Below are positions 1 to 8,571 of a stretch of 28,080 bases of DNA, in pieces (the stretch's first letter is position 1; the number at the start of each line of letters is the position of its first letter). The translations under genes and the position numbers were made by a program. The notes under the pieces are model-generated. The model was not told the DNA's origin. It did no database searches and saw only the letters and a program-made list of their open reading frames with translations. The stretch is taken from positions 1-28,080 of the forward strand of contig DLKG01000090.1 of NCBI GenBank assembly GCA_002490315.1. Direction: 5' to 3'. This DNA comes from Prevotella sp. UBA7594 (GTDB taxonomy: Bacteria; Bacteroidota; Bacteroidia; Bacteroidales; Bacteroidaceae).

Positions 1-189
1 TAGAATTAACAGAGTATTGAAAAATGAAATTCAACAATAAACAACACGCCCTGTAAGTCCAAAAGTATTTGAAGACCAAGTACTATTGTTCTTACAGGGC
101 GAATTGTTTTCCGCATTAAATGGCCATAATTGGCTTGATTATGCTTATATGCACTCAACCTTCTGCCGTTGAAAATGAAGGAAGTTAAG
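1..189. other. Intergenic edge region with an 11-bp inverted repeat
   Basis: No convincing gene is visible. The stretch lies downstream of the small basic protein gene on the minus strand. It holds a perfect inverted repeat, CGCCCTGTAAG at 47-57 and CTTACAGGGCG at 91-101, separated by 33 nt. The loop is long and no T-run follows on either side, so it is not a classical terminator. A minus-strand open frame of about 85 codons crosses it, but it starts inside the neighbouring gene in another frame and has no family resemblance I recognise. A dispersed palindromic element is one reading, not shown here. Confidence 0.4.
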
Positions 190-393
190 TTATTTATGAT
201 GTCTATTGGCACGCTGCTCGCGGTATTTCGCTTTCTGCTTTGCCGAACCGCTGCCGTGCGCACCGGTGATGTATTGCTTTTTCTTTGCCTTGGTCTTCAC
301 CTTGCCGTCGTCGCTCTTTCTGGAAGAACCTCCGCCTCTGCCCCATGAAATACCGTTAGCAATGATAGCGTCTATATCGTCGCCTTTGCTCAT
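190..393 (-). CDS. Small basic hypothetical protein (67 aa)
   Basis: I do not recognise a family. The start is taken at the ATG at 393 (MSKGDDIDAIIANGISW), giving 67 residues. The N-terminal third is mildly acidic and hydrophobic. From about residue 18 there is a Gly/Ser run (GRGGGSSRK), followed by a strongly Lys/Arg-rich tail (KTKAKKKQ, KQKAKYREQRANRHHK). Such a tail could bind nucleic acid or the ribosome, but that is inference from composition. The frame stays open upstream through a 15-nt repeat that would add repeated STHQL pentapeptides, but only a TTG could start it, so I treat that extension as non-coding. The gene follows the AICAR transformylase gene on the same strand, separated by the repeat array. 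Confidence 0.55.
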   Translation of the reverse strand: MSKGDDIDAIIANGISWGRGGGSSRKSDDGKVKTKAKKKQYITGAHGSGSAKQKAKYREQRANRHHK

Positions 394-416
394 ATTATTT
401 AGTTGGATTGTTAATA

Positions 417-506
417 GTTGATGAGTCGATAATTGATGAGTTGATAGTTGATGAGTCGATAGTTGATGAGTTGATAGTTGATGAGTCGATAGTAGACGAG
501 TTGACA
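417..506. repeat. Six tandem 15-bp repeats (GTTGATGAGTCGATA type)
   Basis: Six consecutive 15-mers can be aligned without gaps at 417-431, 432-446, 447-461, 462-476, 477-491 and 492-506. Units 1, 3 and 5 are identical (GTTGATGAGTCGATA). Units 2 and 4 carry GAGTTG in place of GAGTCG, and unit 2 also begins with A. Unit 6 is diverged (GTAGACGAGTTGACA) and resembles the reverse complement of the second array that follows. The alternating C/T pattern suggests an earlier 30-bp doubling. The array lies just upstream of the small gene that starts at 393 on the minus strand. Confidence 0.9.
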
Positions 507-533
507 AGCTATAAGCCTTGTCTACTCGTCTAC
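492..533. repeat. Stem-loop joining two opposed repeat arrays
   Basis: GTAGACGAGTTGACAAG at 492-508 and CTTGTCTACTCGTCTAC at 517-533 are inverse complements with a single mismatch, around an 8-nt loop. The 17-bp stem forms where the 15-bp array meets the TCTACT array. On the minus strand it lies between the AICAR transformylase gene and the small basic gene. It could reduce read-through, but there is no following U-run. Confidence 0.7.
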
Positions 534-645
534 TTATATACTCGTCTACTTGTCTACTCGTCTACTTATATACTCGTCTACTTGTCTACTTGTCTACTCG
601 TCTACTTATATATACTCGTCTACTTGTCTACTTATATACTTAAAA
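517..645. repeat. Short tandem array of GTCTACT(T/C) and TATATACTC units
   Basis: About 125 bp consist almost entirely of GTCTACTT / GTCTACTC octamers interrupted by TATATAC insertions at irregular but recurring intervals. The array ends a few bases before the stop codon of the AICAR transformylase gene (650 on the minus strand). Its sense is opposite to that of the 15-bp array on the other side of the hairpin. Frames crossing it give low-complexity peptides, so I regard it as non-coding. Confidence 0.85.
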
Positions 646-649
646 TAAA

Positions 650-1831
650 TCAATGATGGAACAGACGTACACCGGTGAACGCCATTGTTATGCCATACTT
701 GTCGCAAGTGTCGATGACGTTGTCGTCGCGCACTGAACCACCGGCCTGTGCGATGAACTCCACGCCACTCTTGTGGGCACGCTCAATGTTGTCGCCGAAC
801 GGGAAGAAAGCGTCGGAGCCAAGAGCAACACTACGATTCTTCGCAATCCATTCCTTCTTCTCCTCCATCGTCAGCACCTCCGGCTTCTCCTTGAAGAACT
901 GCTGCCATGTACCGTCGCGAAGCACATCGTCGTGGTCCTCGGAGATATAGACGTCAATGGTGTTGTCGCGGTCGGCGCGACGTATGCCGTCAACGAAAGG
1001 CAACGCCATCACTTTCGGATGCTGGCGCAGCCACCAGATGTCGGCCTTGTTGCCTGCGAGACGCGTGCAATGGATGCGGCTCTGCTGTCCGGCGCCGATG
1101 CCAATGGCCTGTCCATCCTTTACGTAGCAGACGGAGTTAGACTGTGTGTACTTCAGCGTTATGAGCGAGATGATGAGGTCGCGGATGGCGTCGGAAGTGA
1201 AATTCTTTGCCTTAGTGGGTATGTTCTCAAAGAGCTTCGGATCATCAAGACGCACGTTGTTGCGTCCCTGCTCGAAAGTCACGCCGAACACCTGCTTGTG
1301 CTCAACTGGATTTGGAACGTAGTTGGGATCGATTTTTATCACGTTGTACGTGCCCTTGCGCTTGGCGCGGAGGATGTCGAGAGCCTCTGGGGTGAAGTCG
1401 GGGGCAATGATGCCGTCGCTCACTTCACGCTTGATGAGCAATGCGGTAGCCTCATCGCAAGTGTCGCTGAGCGCCACAAAGTCACCGTATGAGCTCATGC
1501 GGTCGGCACCACGGGCACGAGCATAGGCACAAGCAATCGGAGACAATTCCATCTTCACGTCGTCAACGAAGTAGATTTTCTTCAACGTGTCGCTCAAGGG
1601 CAGGCCAACGGCTGCTCCTGCAGGCGAGACATGCTTGAAGGAGGCTGCGGCAGGCAGACCAGTAGCAGCCTTGAGTTCCTTCACGAGCTGCCATGAGTTG
1701 AAGGCATCAAGGAAGTTGATGTAGCCAGGGCGGCCGTTGAGCACTTCGATTGGGAGTTCGCCTTCCTCCATATAGATGCGGGAAGGCTTTTGGTTCGGAT
1801 TGCATCCGTACTTGAGAGCTAATTCTTTCAT
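650..1831 (-). CDS. Standalone AICAR formyltransferase (PurH C-terminal-type, eukaryote-like)
   Basis: This enzyme transfers the formyl group of 10-formyl-tetrahydrofolate to AICAR, giving FAICAR, the penultimate step of IMP synthesis in the cytoplasm. The 393-residue protein contains only the transformylase part. It shows the catalytic Lys-His in SFKHVSPAGAAVG (about residue 67), YARARGADRMSS, REVSDGIIAP, KYTQSNSVCY, GIGAGQQSRIHCTRLAG and SDAFFPFGDNI. It ends in VRLFHH, as animal ATIC ends in LRLFHH. The whole length reads like the animal ATIC transformylase half rather than a classical bacterial PurH. The start is the ATG at 1831 (MKELALKYGCNP). A frame extension upstream to 1927 adds 32 residues that do not look conserved. 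No cyclohydrolase domain is attached; that activity is encoded at 11285-11878. Confidence 0.95.
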   Translation of the reverse strand: MKELALKYGCNPNQKPSRIYMEEGELPIEVLNGRPGYINFLDAFNSWQLVKELKAATGLPAAASFKHVSPAGAAVGLPLSDTLKKIYFVDDVKMELSPIACAYARARGADRMSSYGDFVALSDTCDEATALLIKREVSDGIIAPDFTPEALDILRAKRKGTYNVIKIDPNYVPNPVEHKQVFGVTFEQGRNNVRLDDPKLFENIPTKAKNFTSDAIRDLIISLITLKYTQSNSVCYVKDGQAIGIGAGQQSRIHCTRLAGNKADIWWLRQHPKVMALPFVDGIRRADRDNTIDVYISEDHDDVLRDGTWQQFFKEKPEVLTMEEKKEWIAKNRSVALGSDAFFPFGDNIERAHKSGVEFIAQAGGSVRDDNVIDTCDKYGITMAFTGVRLFHH

Positions 1832-1866
1832 AATGTAATGAATAGGAATGAGAAATATTCTGAGTG

Positions 1867-1874
1867 CAAAATTA
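1867..1874 (-). promoter_or_regulatory. Possible -7 element upstream of the AICAR transformylase gene
   Basis: On the minus strand TAATTTTG matches the Bacteroidota -7 pattern TAnnTTTG and lies 35 nt before the start codon. The sequence 19 nt further upstream (GTAG) is a poor -33 element, so this is a weak prediction from motif position only. Confidence 0.35.
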
Positions 1875-1984
1875 ATATTTTTAAGTGGAATATCTACCTT
1901 TTTGCCATAGAAATTAAGAACGCTCATCCTACATTTATCTTATCACGCAATATTCCGGATGAACTATTAAGAACTCTTTTTTCA

Positions 1985-4957
1985 TCACATTCTGCCCGGT
2001 GGAGGTCCCATTGGCGGGCGGTTCATGCCGCCGTCAGGACGTCTGCCATCCATTGGCGGGCGACGGTCGGGGCGCATGAAGCCTGCTTCCCGTCCACCCT
2101 TACGCGCCTGCTTGCCTCCGAAAACATTAAGTCGGTAGGCAACGTGGAGCATAGCATAGCTGGTGATGGCATTGTATTGGACATCTGTGCGGCCCGATGA
2201 CGTCACGGAATGTGAGAGATTGCTTTGCTGCTGGAGAATATCATAGAGCTGCAACGACACGCTGAGCGCTTTGCTCTTGAGAAACGACTGCGAAAGCTGT
2301 ACATTCCATATAAGCTCGTTGGTGTTGAGCGAATTGTCGGCAAATCCCCGGCGTGAGTTCTGGTGGATGCCCGTGAAGAGGCTTGTACCCCAAGGGGCAG
2401 TCAGACTGAGCGACCCGCCATAGGCAAAGCGCCATGTGTCAAGGTTGGAGGATTTACGCAGGTTGTTGCGTGAACTGTTCAAGTCGAATGCACCGTCGAG
2501 TTGCACCTCGAGCCATGAGTTGCGATAGCTCACTCCGAGCCACTCACCGACTGCAGTGGTACGCGTCAGGCTACGCTGCATGGCATCAGCATTTCCGGAA
2601 TGCGACACGTTGTTGGTGTACTTGGCTTCAGTGAAGTTATTGATGTTCCAAACGCCGGCAGTGTCAATAGCCATGTTGAATACCAACATCCCACCGGCAT
2701 TCCAATTGCCGTTGATGTTTTCCGGCTGTATGAGATAGCTTCCGTCCGACGCGTTGTAGGACATGCTGTTGGTGATTTGGTTTAGAGTGTTGGAATAGTT
2801 GGCACTCGCCACTATAGACATTTTGTGCTTCGGGAAATAGTTCCAGTATTCGGCACGTAACGTGTTGGTGAACGACGGCTTCAGCCCTGGATTTCCCCTC
2901 GTAACGTGAATGGGATTGATGTCGTCGGTTATGTCAACCAAATCAGCCATTGAGGGTTGCGACGTCGAACCATTGTAGTTGATGCGCAGTCTGCTGACAT
3001 TTGAGAAATTGTATCTGAAGTCAAAGGTCGGCATGACATTGATTGCGTGGCGCACGGTGTCGGTATGAACTTCACGGTAGTCCTGTACGAACTTGTTCGT
3101 CTGCGGCTGCACCTTGACACCAACGTTGAGTAGGTATTTCTGCCTGACCATGCGTAACATCACATCTATGTCGTGAACGTAATCGCGCGACTCCGAGAAA
3201 CGGCTCAGCTCCTGGTCGGCATAATATGTGTACGGATGGTCAAGCCGAGAGAGATAGGCTTCTATCTGCCGATAGGCCGGAGTAAATCCACTGAAGACAT
3301 TCCGCTCCAAATTGGAGAAGTCGTAAGTGGAACCCTCGCTCCTGCTATAAGAATAGGAGAATTTGTAGCCAAACTGCAGGAATGTGCCACGCCAAAGCGG
3401 TTCGCTATAAGTGACAAGCGAACTGGCATTGAACTTCCGTTCGGGCGTAAGATTGTAGCGGTAGAGATGAACAATGGAGTCGGAAAGGTTAGGTACGACG
3501 ACTTGGTAATAATTGATGTCTTCAATGGAGAGTTCATCGTTTTTGCTGTCAGAATAACTGAAGTCACCACGGAGCGTCACATTGCGCCCCTTGCTGCCAA
3601 GCTTGCGGTTAATCTGCAGCATGCCGCCGAAGTTCTTCGCCTCGCCATAGCCGATGGAGCCAGAGCGCTGCGTGTTGACGAGCTTACCTTCCTCTCTCAT
3701 TTTCACCATCGCCTCTTCCGTCAGCGGGTCGTCGCTGACGGCATAAGGGTCGTCATTGAAGGTCGCCACCGTTGATGTCTGCTTGCTATCGCTTGTGGAG
3801 AAGCTCATGTTAGGGCGGAACATGATGTTGGTCAGTGTGTCGGGTTTCCACTCCATACGCATCTGCATGTTCCACTGGTTTTTCTTGCTATTCGTATGGC
3901 TGAAAGAATTGCTGAAAGAATGGTCAGAGCCAGCAAATGTCTCTGCAGACTTAAGCTCTATGACATCATTGTTGAGATGGTTCCACCTTACGGAACCATC
4001 CCACGCCAGTTTGTCGCCGTAAGCATAGTTGAAGTTGGTGGCAGCCATTTTGGAAGCCTGCAAGCCTGAGCGCCCGCCACCGAAAGAGCCACGCCCGCCA
4101 CCGCCGGGGAATCCCATGTCGCCCGTATTGTTGAAAGATCCAAACGCCATTACGCGCAGACGGCTATTGAGATAGCCTCCCATCAGACGCTCCGCATAGC
4201 GACTGTGCGTGGCGTAGGAAAGGTCGATGTTGGAGAGAAATCCGTTGTTCATCCCACGCTTGAGCCGGAAGTCAAGCACTGTCTGCTCATTACCGTCGTC
4301 AATGCCCGAAACTCTCGCCAAATCGCTTTTCTCGTCATACGCCTTCACCATACCGACAATGTTCGTGGGAAGGTTTTTCATTACGGTCTTCGTGTCGCCC
4401 ACCATAAACTCCTTGCCGTCCACCTTTATCTTCTTCACTTCCTTACCGTTGATGGTTATTTTCCCCTCGTCGTCGATCTTGGCGCCGGGCAGGCGCTTCA
4501 CGAGTTCCTCCACGGTTGAGCCTTCCGGCGTGCGGAACGCAGTGGCATTGTAGACAAATGTATCTTTGCTCAGCGTCACCTTCGGCACATTGGCTGTGAC
4601 CGTGGCTCCCTTGAGCATTATTGAAGACGGGCGGAGGAAAATTGTAGCGAGTGTTTGGGTGGCATCAGCGTTTATGACTACGTTGGAGAACGACGTGGCG
4701 TAGCCGACATTCGACACTTTCACTATATATCTGCCACTACGCTGCACCTTGACGGTGAACGTTCCGTTGCTGTCGGTCGTCGCACCCGACACATAGGAAC
4801 TGTCACGGTTGAGCAGCTGCACAGTGGCTTGTTCCATCCTATTCTTTGTTTCAAGGTCGGCAACTGTGCCAGTAAGACGATGTTCCTGCGCAACAGCTGT
4901 GGCTGCGCATAGCCACAAAAGAAGAAAATTGAGAAATATTCTGTTGAATGTCTGCAT
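1985..4957 (-). CDS. Outer-membrane beta-barrel protein (TonB-receptor-like) with carboxypeptidase-regulatory-like domain
   Basis: A 990-residue outer-membrane protein. Residues 1-23 form a signal peptide (cleavage around AVAQ-EH). Residues 25-110 look like a carboxypeptidase-regulatory-like beta-sandwich (GTVADLETKNRMEQATVQLL, DSNGTFTV, GYATSFSNV). Residues 115-235 resemble a plug region (VEELVKRLPGAKIDDEG, GKEVKKIKVDGKEF). The rest consists of alternating amphipathic strands typical of the family-3 Bacteroidota beta-barrels related to TonB-dependent receptors. A Gly/Arg-rich loop (GGGGRGSFGGGRSG) occurs near residue 285. No SusD-type partner lies next to it, so a substrate cannot be named. 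Unusually, the last 45 residues after the barrel are rich in Pro, Gly, Arg and Met (see findings). The gene stands between rodA and the AICAR transformylase gene, with about 150-170 nt gaps on both sides, so it is probably transcribed alone. Confidence 0.88.
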   Translation of the reverse strand: MQTFNRIFLNFLLLWLCAATAVAQEHRLTGTVADLETKNRMEQATVQLLNRDSSYVSGATTDSNGTFTVKVQRSGRYIVKVSNVGYATSFSNVVINADATQTLATIFLRPSSIMLKGATVTANVPKVTLSKDTFVYNATAFRTPEGSTVEELVKRLPGAKIDDEGKITINGKEVKKIKVDGKEFMVGDTKTVMKNLPTNIVGMVKAYDEKSDLARVSGIDDGNEQTVLDFRLKRGMNNGFLSNIDLSYATHSRYAERLMGGYLNSRLRVMAFGSFNNTGDMGFPGGGGRGSFGGGRSGLQASKMAATNFNYAYGDKLAWDGSVRWNHLNNDVIELKSAETFAGSDHSFSNSFSHTNSKKNQWNMQMRMEWKPDTLTNIMFRPNMSFSTSDSKQTSTVATFNDDPYAVSDDPLTEEAMVKMREEGKLVNTQRSGSIGYGEAKNFGGMLQINRKLGSKGRNVTLRGDFSYSDSKNDELSIEDINYYQVVVPNLSDSIVHLYRYNLTPERKFNASSLVTYSEPLWRGTFLQFGYKFSYSYSRSEGSTYDFSNLERNVFSGFTPAYRQIEAYLSRLDHPYTYYADQELSRFSESRDYVHDIDVMLRMVRQKYLLNVGVKVQPQTNKFVQDYREVHTDTVRHAINVMPTFDFRYNFSNVSRLRINYNGSTSQPSMADLVDITDDINPIHVTRGNPGLKPSFTNTLRAEYWNYFPKHKMSIVASANYSNTLNQITNSMSYNASDGSYLIQPENINGNWNAGGMLVFNMAIDTAGVWNINNFTEAKYTNNVSHSGNADAMQRSLTRTTAVGEWLGVSYRNSWLEVQLDGAFDLNSSRNNLRKSSNLDTWRFAYGGSLSLTAPWGTSLFTGIHQNSRRGFADNSLNTNELIWNVQLSQSFLKSKALSVSLQLYDILQQQSNLSHSVTSSGRTDVQYNAITSYAMLHVAYRLNVFGGKQARKGGREAGFMRPDRRPPMDGRRPDGGMNRPPMGPPPGRM

Positions 4958-5127
4958 ACCTGAAAAGTCTGATTCCTGTAATGTATTATATGGAAATTCC
5001 GGTTATTAATAAGACGGACATAAGACCATATAGTTTAAATACAAGATTTACGTTCTTACATCACGGGAGACCATGACTGCCGGTGAGGGCATTGGAACAG
5101 ACGACACGCTATCTCTGCCTACGCTAT

Positions 5128-6585
5128 TTACTGGATGTTGCGCCCGGCATCAATGCGCAGGAAGATGAACAGCAGAATGGTGAAGCCCCAAAGTGATGAG
5201 CCGCCGTAACTGAAGAAGGGCAGCGGAATACCTATTACAGGCGTCAGACCGAGCACCATGCCCACATTGATGAACACATGAAAGAGGAACACCGACGCCA
5301 CACAGTACCCATAGACCCTGCCGAAGACAAACGGTTGTCGCTCCGCAAGGTAAATGAGCCGGAGGATTAGCACGAGGAAGAGTATCAACACACCTGCCGA
5401 ACCGACGAAGCCTTCCTCCTCTCCTACCGTGCAGAAGATAAAGTCGGTATCCTGTTCGGGCACGAACTTCAGCTTTGTCTGCGTACCGTTGAGGAATCCT
5501 TTGCCCTTCAATCCGCCCGAACCGATGGCTATCTCGCTCTGATGCACATTGTAGCCAGCTCCGGCAAGATCCTCGTCAAGACCAAGAAGCACGTTGATGC
5601 GCACTCGCTGATGGGGCTCCATAACGTTGTTGAGCACGTAGTCGGCAGAATAGAAGAACACCACGGAGCCTACGGCAAACGCAAGTATATAGAAATACTG
5701 TGGCAGGCGCGTCAGAAGTCCATAATAAAGCAAATAGAAGAACAGCGCCACACACAGCACGAGCTGCACCCACGTGATGTCGAACGGAATGACGTATTCA
5801 GCGAAGAGCAGCGCAAGCAGAGTGATTATGAAACTGTACATAATGATGCGGCGCGTGTGGCGTCGTTCATGCAGGTAGCTGTTGATCATGCCTGCCGTGA
5901 ACAGTTGTACAAGGAGCAACACGACGAACTTGCCGACCGATGTCGGCGTATCAAAGAGGAACACGTTCTCGTATTTTATTCCGACAACGAAATACACGAC
6001 CATCGCCACTCCCGTGAAGAGTATGCTGCCCGGCATTCCTTCGCGGTAGAACATAAGGAAGAATGTAAGGTAGACGAGCGCCGAGCCCGTCTCACGCTGT
6101 CCGACAATGCACAGCATCGGTATGAACACGATGGCGCAAGCGGCTGCGAAATGTTTCCATCTTTGTATGTTGAAGCCGTACGAGCTCATGAGCTTCGCGA
6201 GAGCGAGGGCTGTGGCAAACTTTCCGAACTCGGCAGGTTGCAAGCGCAACGGACCGATAACGAGCCATGAATGTGAGCCCTTGATGTCGTGCGGATTGAA
6301 AATCGTGGCAAAAAGCAGCAATAACAGCACGCCGTAGATGACAAACGAGAAAGTGTCGAAGAATCGCGTGTCCATCATTAGTATCACAAATCCCAGACAG
6401 ATACTTGTACCTATCCATACAATCTGCATACCTGAGCGCGTGCTAAGCGATACGATGTCGTTCTCGCCGAACGTGTAGCTCGCTCCGCAAATGCTTATCC
6501 AGCCGAATATCATCAACGCGATGTAGAGGCCTATCGTCAGCCAGTCGACTTGCGACCAAATGCTCTGAGGTTTTTCTATTGCCAT
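5128..6585 (-). CDS. rodA: RodA, SEDS peptidoglycan glycosyltransferase
   Basis: RodA polymerises lipid II into glycan strands during cell elongation, working with PBP2. The 485-residue protein has about ten hydrophobic membrane spans starting near residue 15. SEDS-family signatures are visible: LRLQPAEFGKFATALALAK (P-x-E-x-x-K context), GQRETGSALVYL, the loop AGYNVHQSEIAIGSGGLKGKG, then KFVPEQDTDFIFCTVGEEEGF, and the terminal PLPFFSYGGSS. It is somewhat longer than E. coli RodA (about 370 residues), the extra length lying mostly in membrane segments around residues 190-290, a form I expect in Bacteroidales. It starts 21 nt after the end of the PBP2 gene and is the last gene of the rod operon. 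Confidence 0.96.
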   Translation of the reverse strand: MAIEKPQSIWSQVDWLTIGLYIALMIFGWISICGASYTFGENDIVSLSTRSGMQIVWIGTSICLGFVILMMDTRFFDTFSFVIYGVLLLLLFATIFNPHDIKGSHSWLVIGPLRLQPAEFGKFATALALAKLMSSYGFNIQRWKHFAAACAIVFIPMLCIVGQRETGSALVYLTFFLMFYREGMPGSILFTGVAMVVYFVVGIKYENVFLFDTPTSVGKFVVLLLVQLFTAGMINSYLHERRHTRRIIMYSFIITLLALLFAEYVIPFDITWVQLVLCVALFFYLLYYGLLTRLPQYFYILAFAVGSVVFFYSADYVLNNVMEPHQRVRINVLLGLDEDLAGAGYNVHQSEIAIGSGGLKGKGFLNGTQTKLKFVPEQDTDFIFCTVGEEEGFVGSAGVLILFLVLILRLIYLAERQPFVFGRVYGYCVASVFLFHVFINVGMVLGLTPVIGIPLPFFSYGGSSLWGFTILLFIFLRIDAGRNIQ

Positions 6586-6606
6586 ATTGTTTTTTCTTCC
6601 AAGTTG

Positions 6607-8571
6607 TTATTCTGCCGCAGCGGGTTGTGCATTGGCAGCCTCGGAGGTTGCCTCAGCGTTTTCCGCTTTCTTCGGCTGTGTGCGCTTGCGCGATGTCTTC
6701 GTCTTGTTGCTCTTCTCCTGCCCCGGGAAACGCGGTCCGTAGCCGATGCGTCGCTTCTGCATGGCAGCGGCTTGCGACTCTGCCGACGGCGAGAGTTTGC
6801 CCGTGAGGTACTGCTCCATCATCAGTCCGCCTATTGGCACACCAAAGTCAGCACCCCATCCGCCGTTCTCCACGTACACTGCGATGGCTATCTTAGGATT
6901 GTTCATCGGGGCGAAGCCCATAAACACGGAGTGGTCGCGACCATGATTCTGCGCCGTACCCGTCTTTCCGCACGCCTCGAAAGGCAGGCGCGACAGCATC
7001 TTACACGTACCTCGAAGGGCTGACGAGCGCATACCAGCCACGACATAGTCGTAGGCACGGCGCGAAGCCTTTGTGTAATGTCGATGACGGTAGGCTGTGT
7101 CGAGCGGTTCGCCCTGCACCTTGCGCACGACGTGTGGCGTGTAGAAGTAGCCGCGATTGGCTATGGTGGCTCCGAGATTGGCTATCTGAAGCGGCGTCAG
7201 CGTCACCTCACCCTGTCCGATGGATATGGACACAATGGTTAGTCCGTTCCATGAGCCACGGTAGTTGCGGTCGTAATAGTCAGCGTTAGGAATCATTCCG
7301 CGCTTCTCTCCCGGCAGGTCGATGCCAAGTTTGTAGCCGAAGCCCATCGAAACCATGTAGTCGCGCCATGTGTTCATGGCGAATTCTACATTCTTGTATT
7401 TGGAGCGATTGCCCATCATGTAGTAGAGTCCCCAACAGAAGTAGGCGTTACATGATGTGCTGATGGCATCGACAAGCGATATCGGGGATGAATGTGAGTG
7501 GCAACCGACATGCAGGCCACGGCAGTAGAAGCCACGATGGCAAGGAAAGGCTGTCGACGGTGTGACGATTCCCTCGGTCATGTAGGTCAGCGCCTGCGAC
7601 GTCTTGAATGTGGAGCCCGGCGGGTACATACCCATTATGGAGCGGTTGAGAAGCGGCTTCCAGGCGTCCTTCGACAGCAGACGATGGTTCTTTGAGCGCG
7701 AACGTCCTACCATGATACGCGGGTCGTAGCTCGGCGCCGACACCATACACAACACCTCACCCGTGCGCGGGTCGATGGCGACGATGGAGCCAATCTTTCC
7801 CTCCATGAGTCTCTCGCCGAGAGCCTGCAACTTCGCGTCGATGGCAAGCGTCAGATCCTTTCCTGCAACAGGACGGCGGTCGTACTTGCCGTTCATGTAT
7901 TTTCCCTGTATGCGTCCGCGGGCGTCACGCAACAGTATCTGCACGCCCTTCTCGCCGCGCAGTTCTTTCTCGTAGAATTTCTCCACGCCGAGTTTGCCGA
8001 TATAGTCGCCCGGCTGGTAATAGTCGTCGTCCTCAATGTCGGCTGGCGACACCTCAGCCACGTCGCCGAGAATGTGGGCTCCGCACGACGACTGGTATTG
8101 GCGTATGCTTCGCTGCTGCACGTAGAAGCCGGGGAATCGGAAAATCTTTTCCTGGAAGTAGCTGAACTCCTCCGACGGCAGCTGGCTCATGAAGAGTTGT
8201 TGCGTAAAGCGCGAGTAGCCTGGATTCTTGGAGTAGTCCTTGATGTCGTTCATTCGCTTGATGAAGTACTCCTTGGTGATGCCAAGACTGCGGCAGAACT
8301 CCATTGTGTCGAGCCTTCCGCTCTCCTCGTTCATTACCACCATGATGTCGTAGGCGGGCTGGTTGTAGACGAGCAGCTTGCCGTTGCGGTCGTAAATAGC
8401 GCCACGCGACGGAAACTCAATCTTCTTCAAGAAAGCGTTGGAGTCGGCGTTCTTCTTGTAGTCGTCGCTGAGAAGTTGCAGGGTGAAAAGGCGTATGATG
8501 TAGACGACGACTATCGCCGTCGCCACAAAGCCTATCACGTAGCGTCGTTTCTCGAGATTATAGTCAATCAT
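6607..8571 (-). CDS. mrdA: Penicillin-binding protein 2, elongation-specific transpeptidase
   Basis: PBP2 cross-links the glycan made by RodA. The 654-residue protein has one N-terminal membrane anchor (residues 11-34) and a dimerisation/pedestal region containing FPSRGAIYDRNGKLL (53-67). The transpeptidase domain has the catalytic serine in PPGSTFK (S320, K323), the SxN motif S373-C-N375 and KTGTAQ at 536-541. A Cys/His cluster (PCHRGFYCRGLHVGCHSH, about 343-360) lies between the first two motifs, where E. coli PBP2 binds a metal; a zinc site is inferred. The last 40 residues are Lys/Ala-rich and poorly ordered. The start codon overlaps the mreD stop by 4 nt (ATGA), a sign of translational coupling. 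Confidence 0.96.
   Translation of the reverse strand: MIDYNLEKRRYVIGFVATAIVVVYIIRLFTLQLLSDDYKKNADSNAFLKKIEFPSRGAIYDRNGKLLVYNQPAYDIMVVMNEESGRLDTMEFCRSLGITKEYFIKRMNDIKDYSKNPGYSRFTQQLFMSQLPSEEFSYFQEKIFRFPGFYVQQRSIRQYQSSCGAHILGDVAEVSPADIEDDDYYQPGDYIGKLGVEKFYEKELRGEKGVQILLRDARGRIQGKYMNGKYDRRPVAGKDLTLAIDAKLQALGERLMEGKIGSIVAIDPRTGEVLCMVSAPSYDPRIMVGRSRSKNHRLLSKDAWKPLLNRSIMGMYPPGSTFKTSQALTYMTEGIVTPSTAFPCHRGFYCRGLHVGCHSHSSPISLVDAISTSCNAYFCWGLYYMMGNRSKYKNVEFAMNTWRDYMVSMGFGYKLGIDLPGEKRGMIPNADYYDRNYRGSWNGLTIVSISIGQGEVTLTPLQIANLGATIANRGYFYTPHVVRKVQGEPLDTAYRHRHYTKASRRAYDYVVAGMRSSALRGTCKMLSRLPFEACGKTGTAQNHGRDHSVFMGFAPMNNPKIAIAVYVENGGWGADFGVPIGGLMMEQYLTGKLSPSAESQAAAMQKRRIGYGPRFPGQEKSNKTKTSRKRTQPKKAENAEATSEAANAQPAAAE

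Noticed and set aside
6..263. 85-codon minus-strand frame at the left edge
   Set aside because: It overlaps the better-supported small basic gene in another frame and spans an inverted repeat; no family resemblance and a Leu/Ile-rich end typical of A/T-rich non-coding DNA.
417..645. CRISPR array
   Set aside because: The 15-bp units are contiguous with no unique spacers, units vary, and no cas genes are present.
1832..1927. 32-residue N-terminal extension of the AICAR transformylase
   Set aside because: The conserved sequence begins at MKELALKYG, and a promoter-like TAATTTTG lies within the supposed extension.
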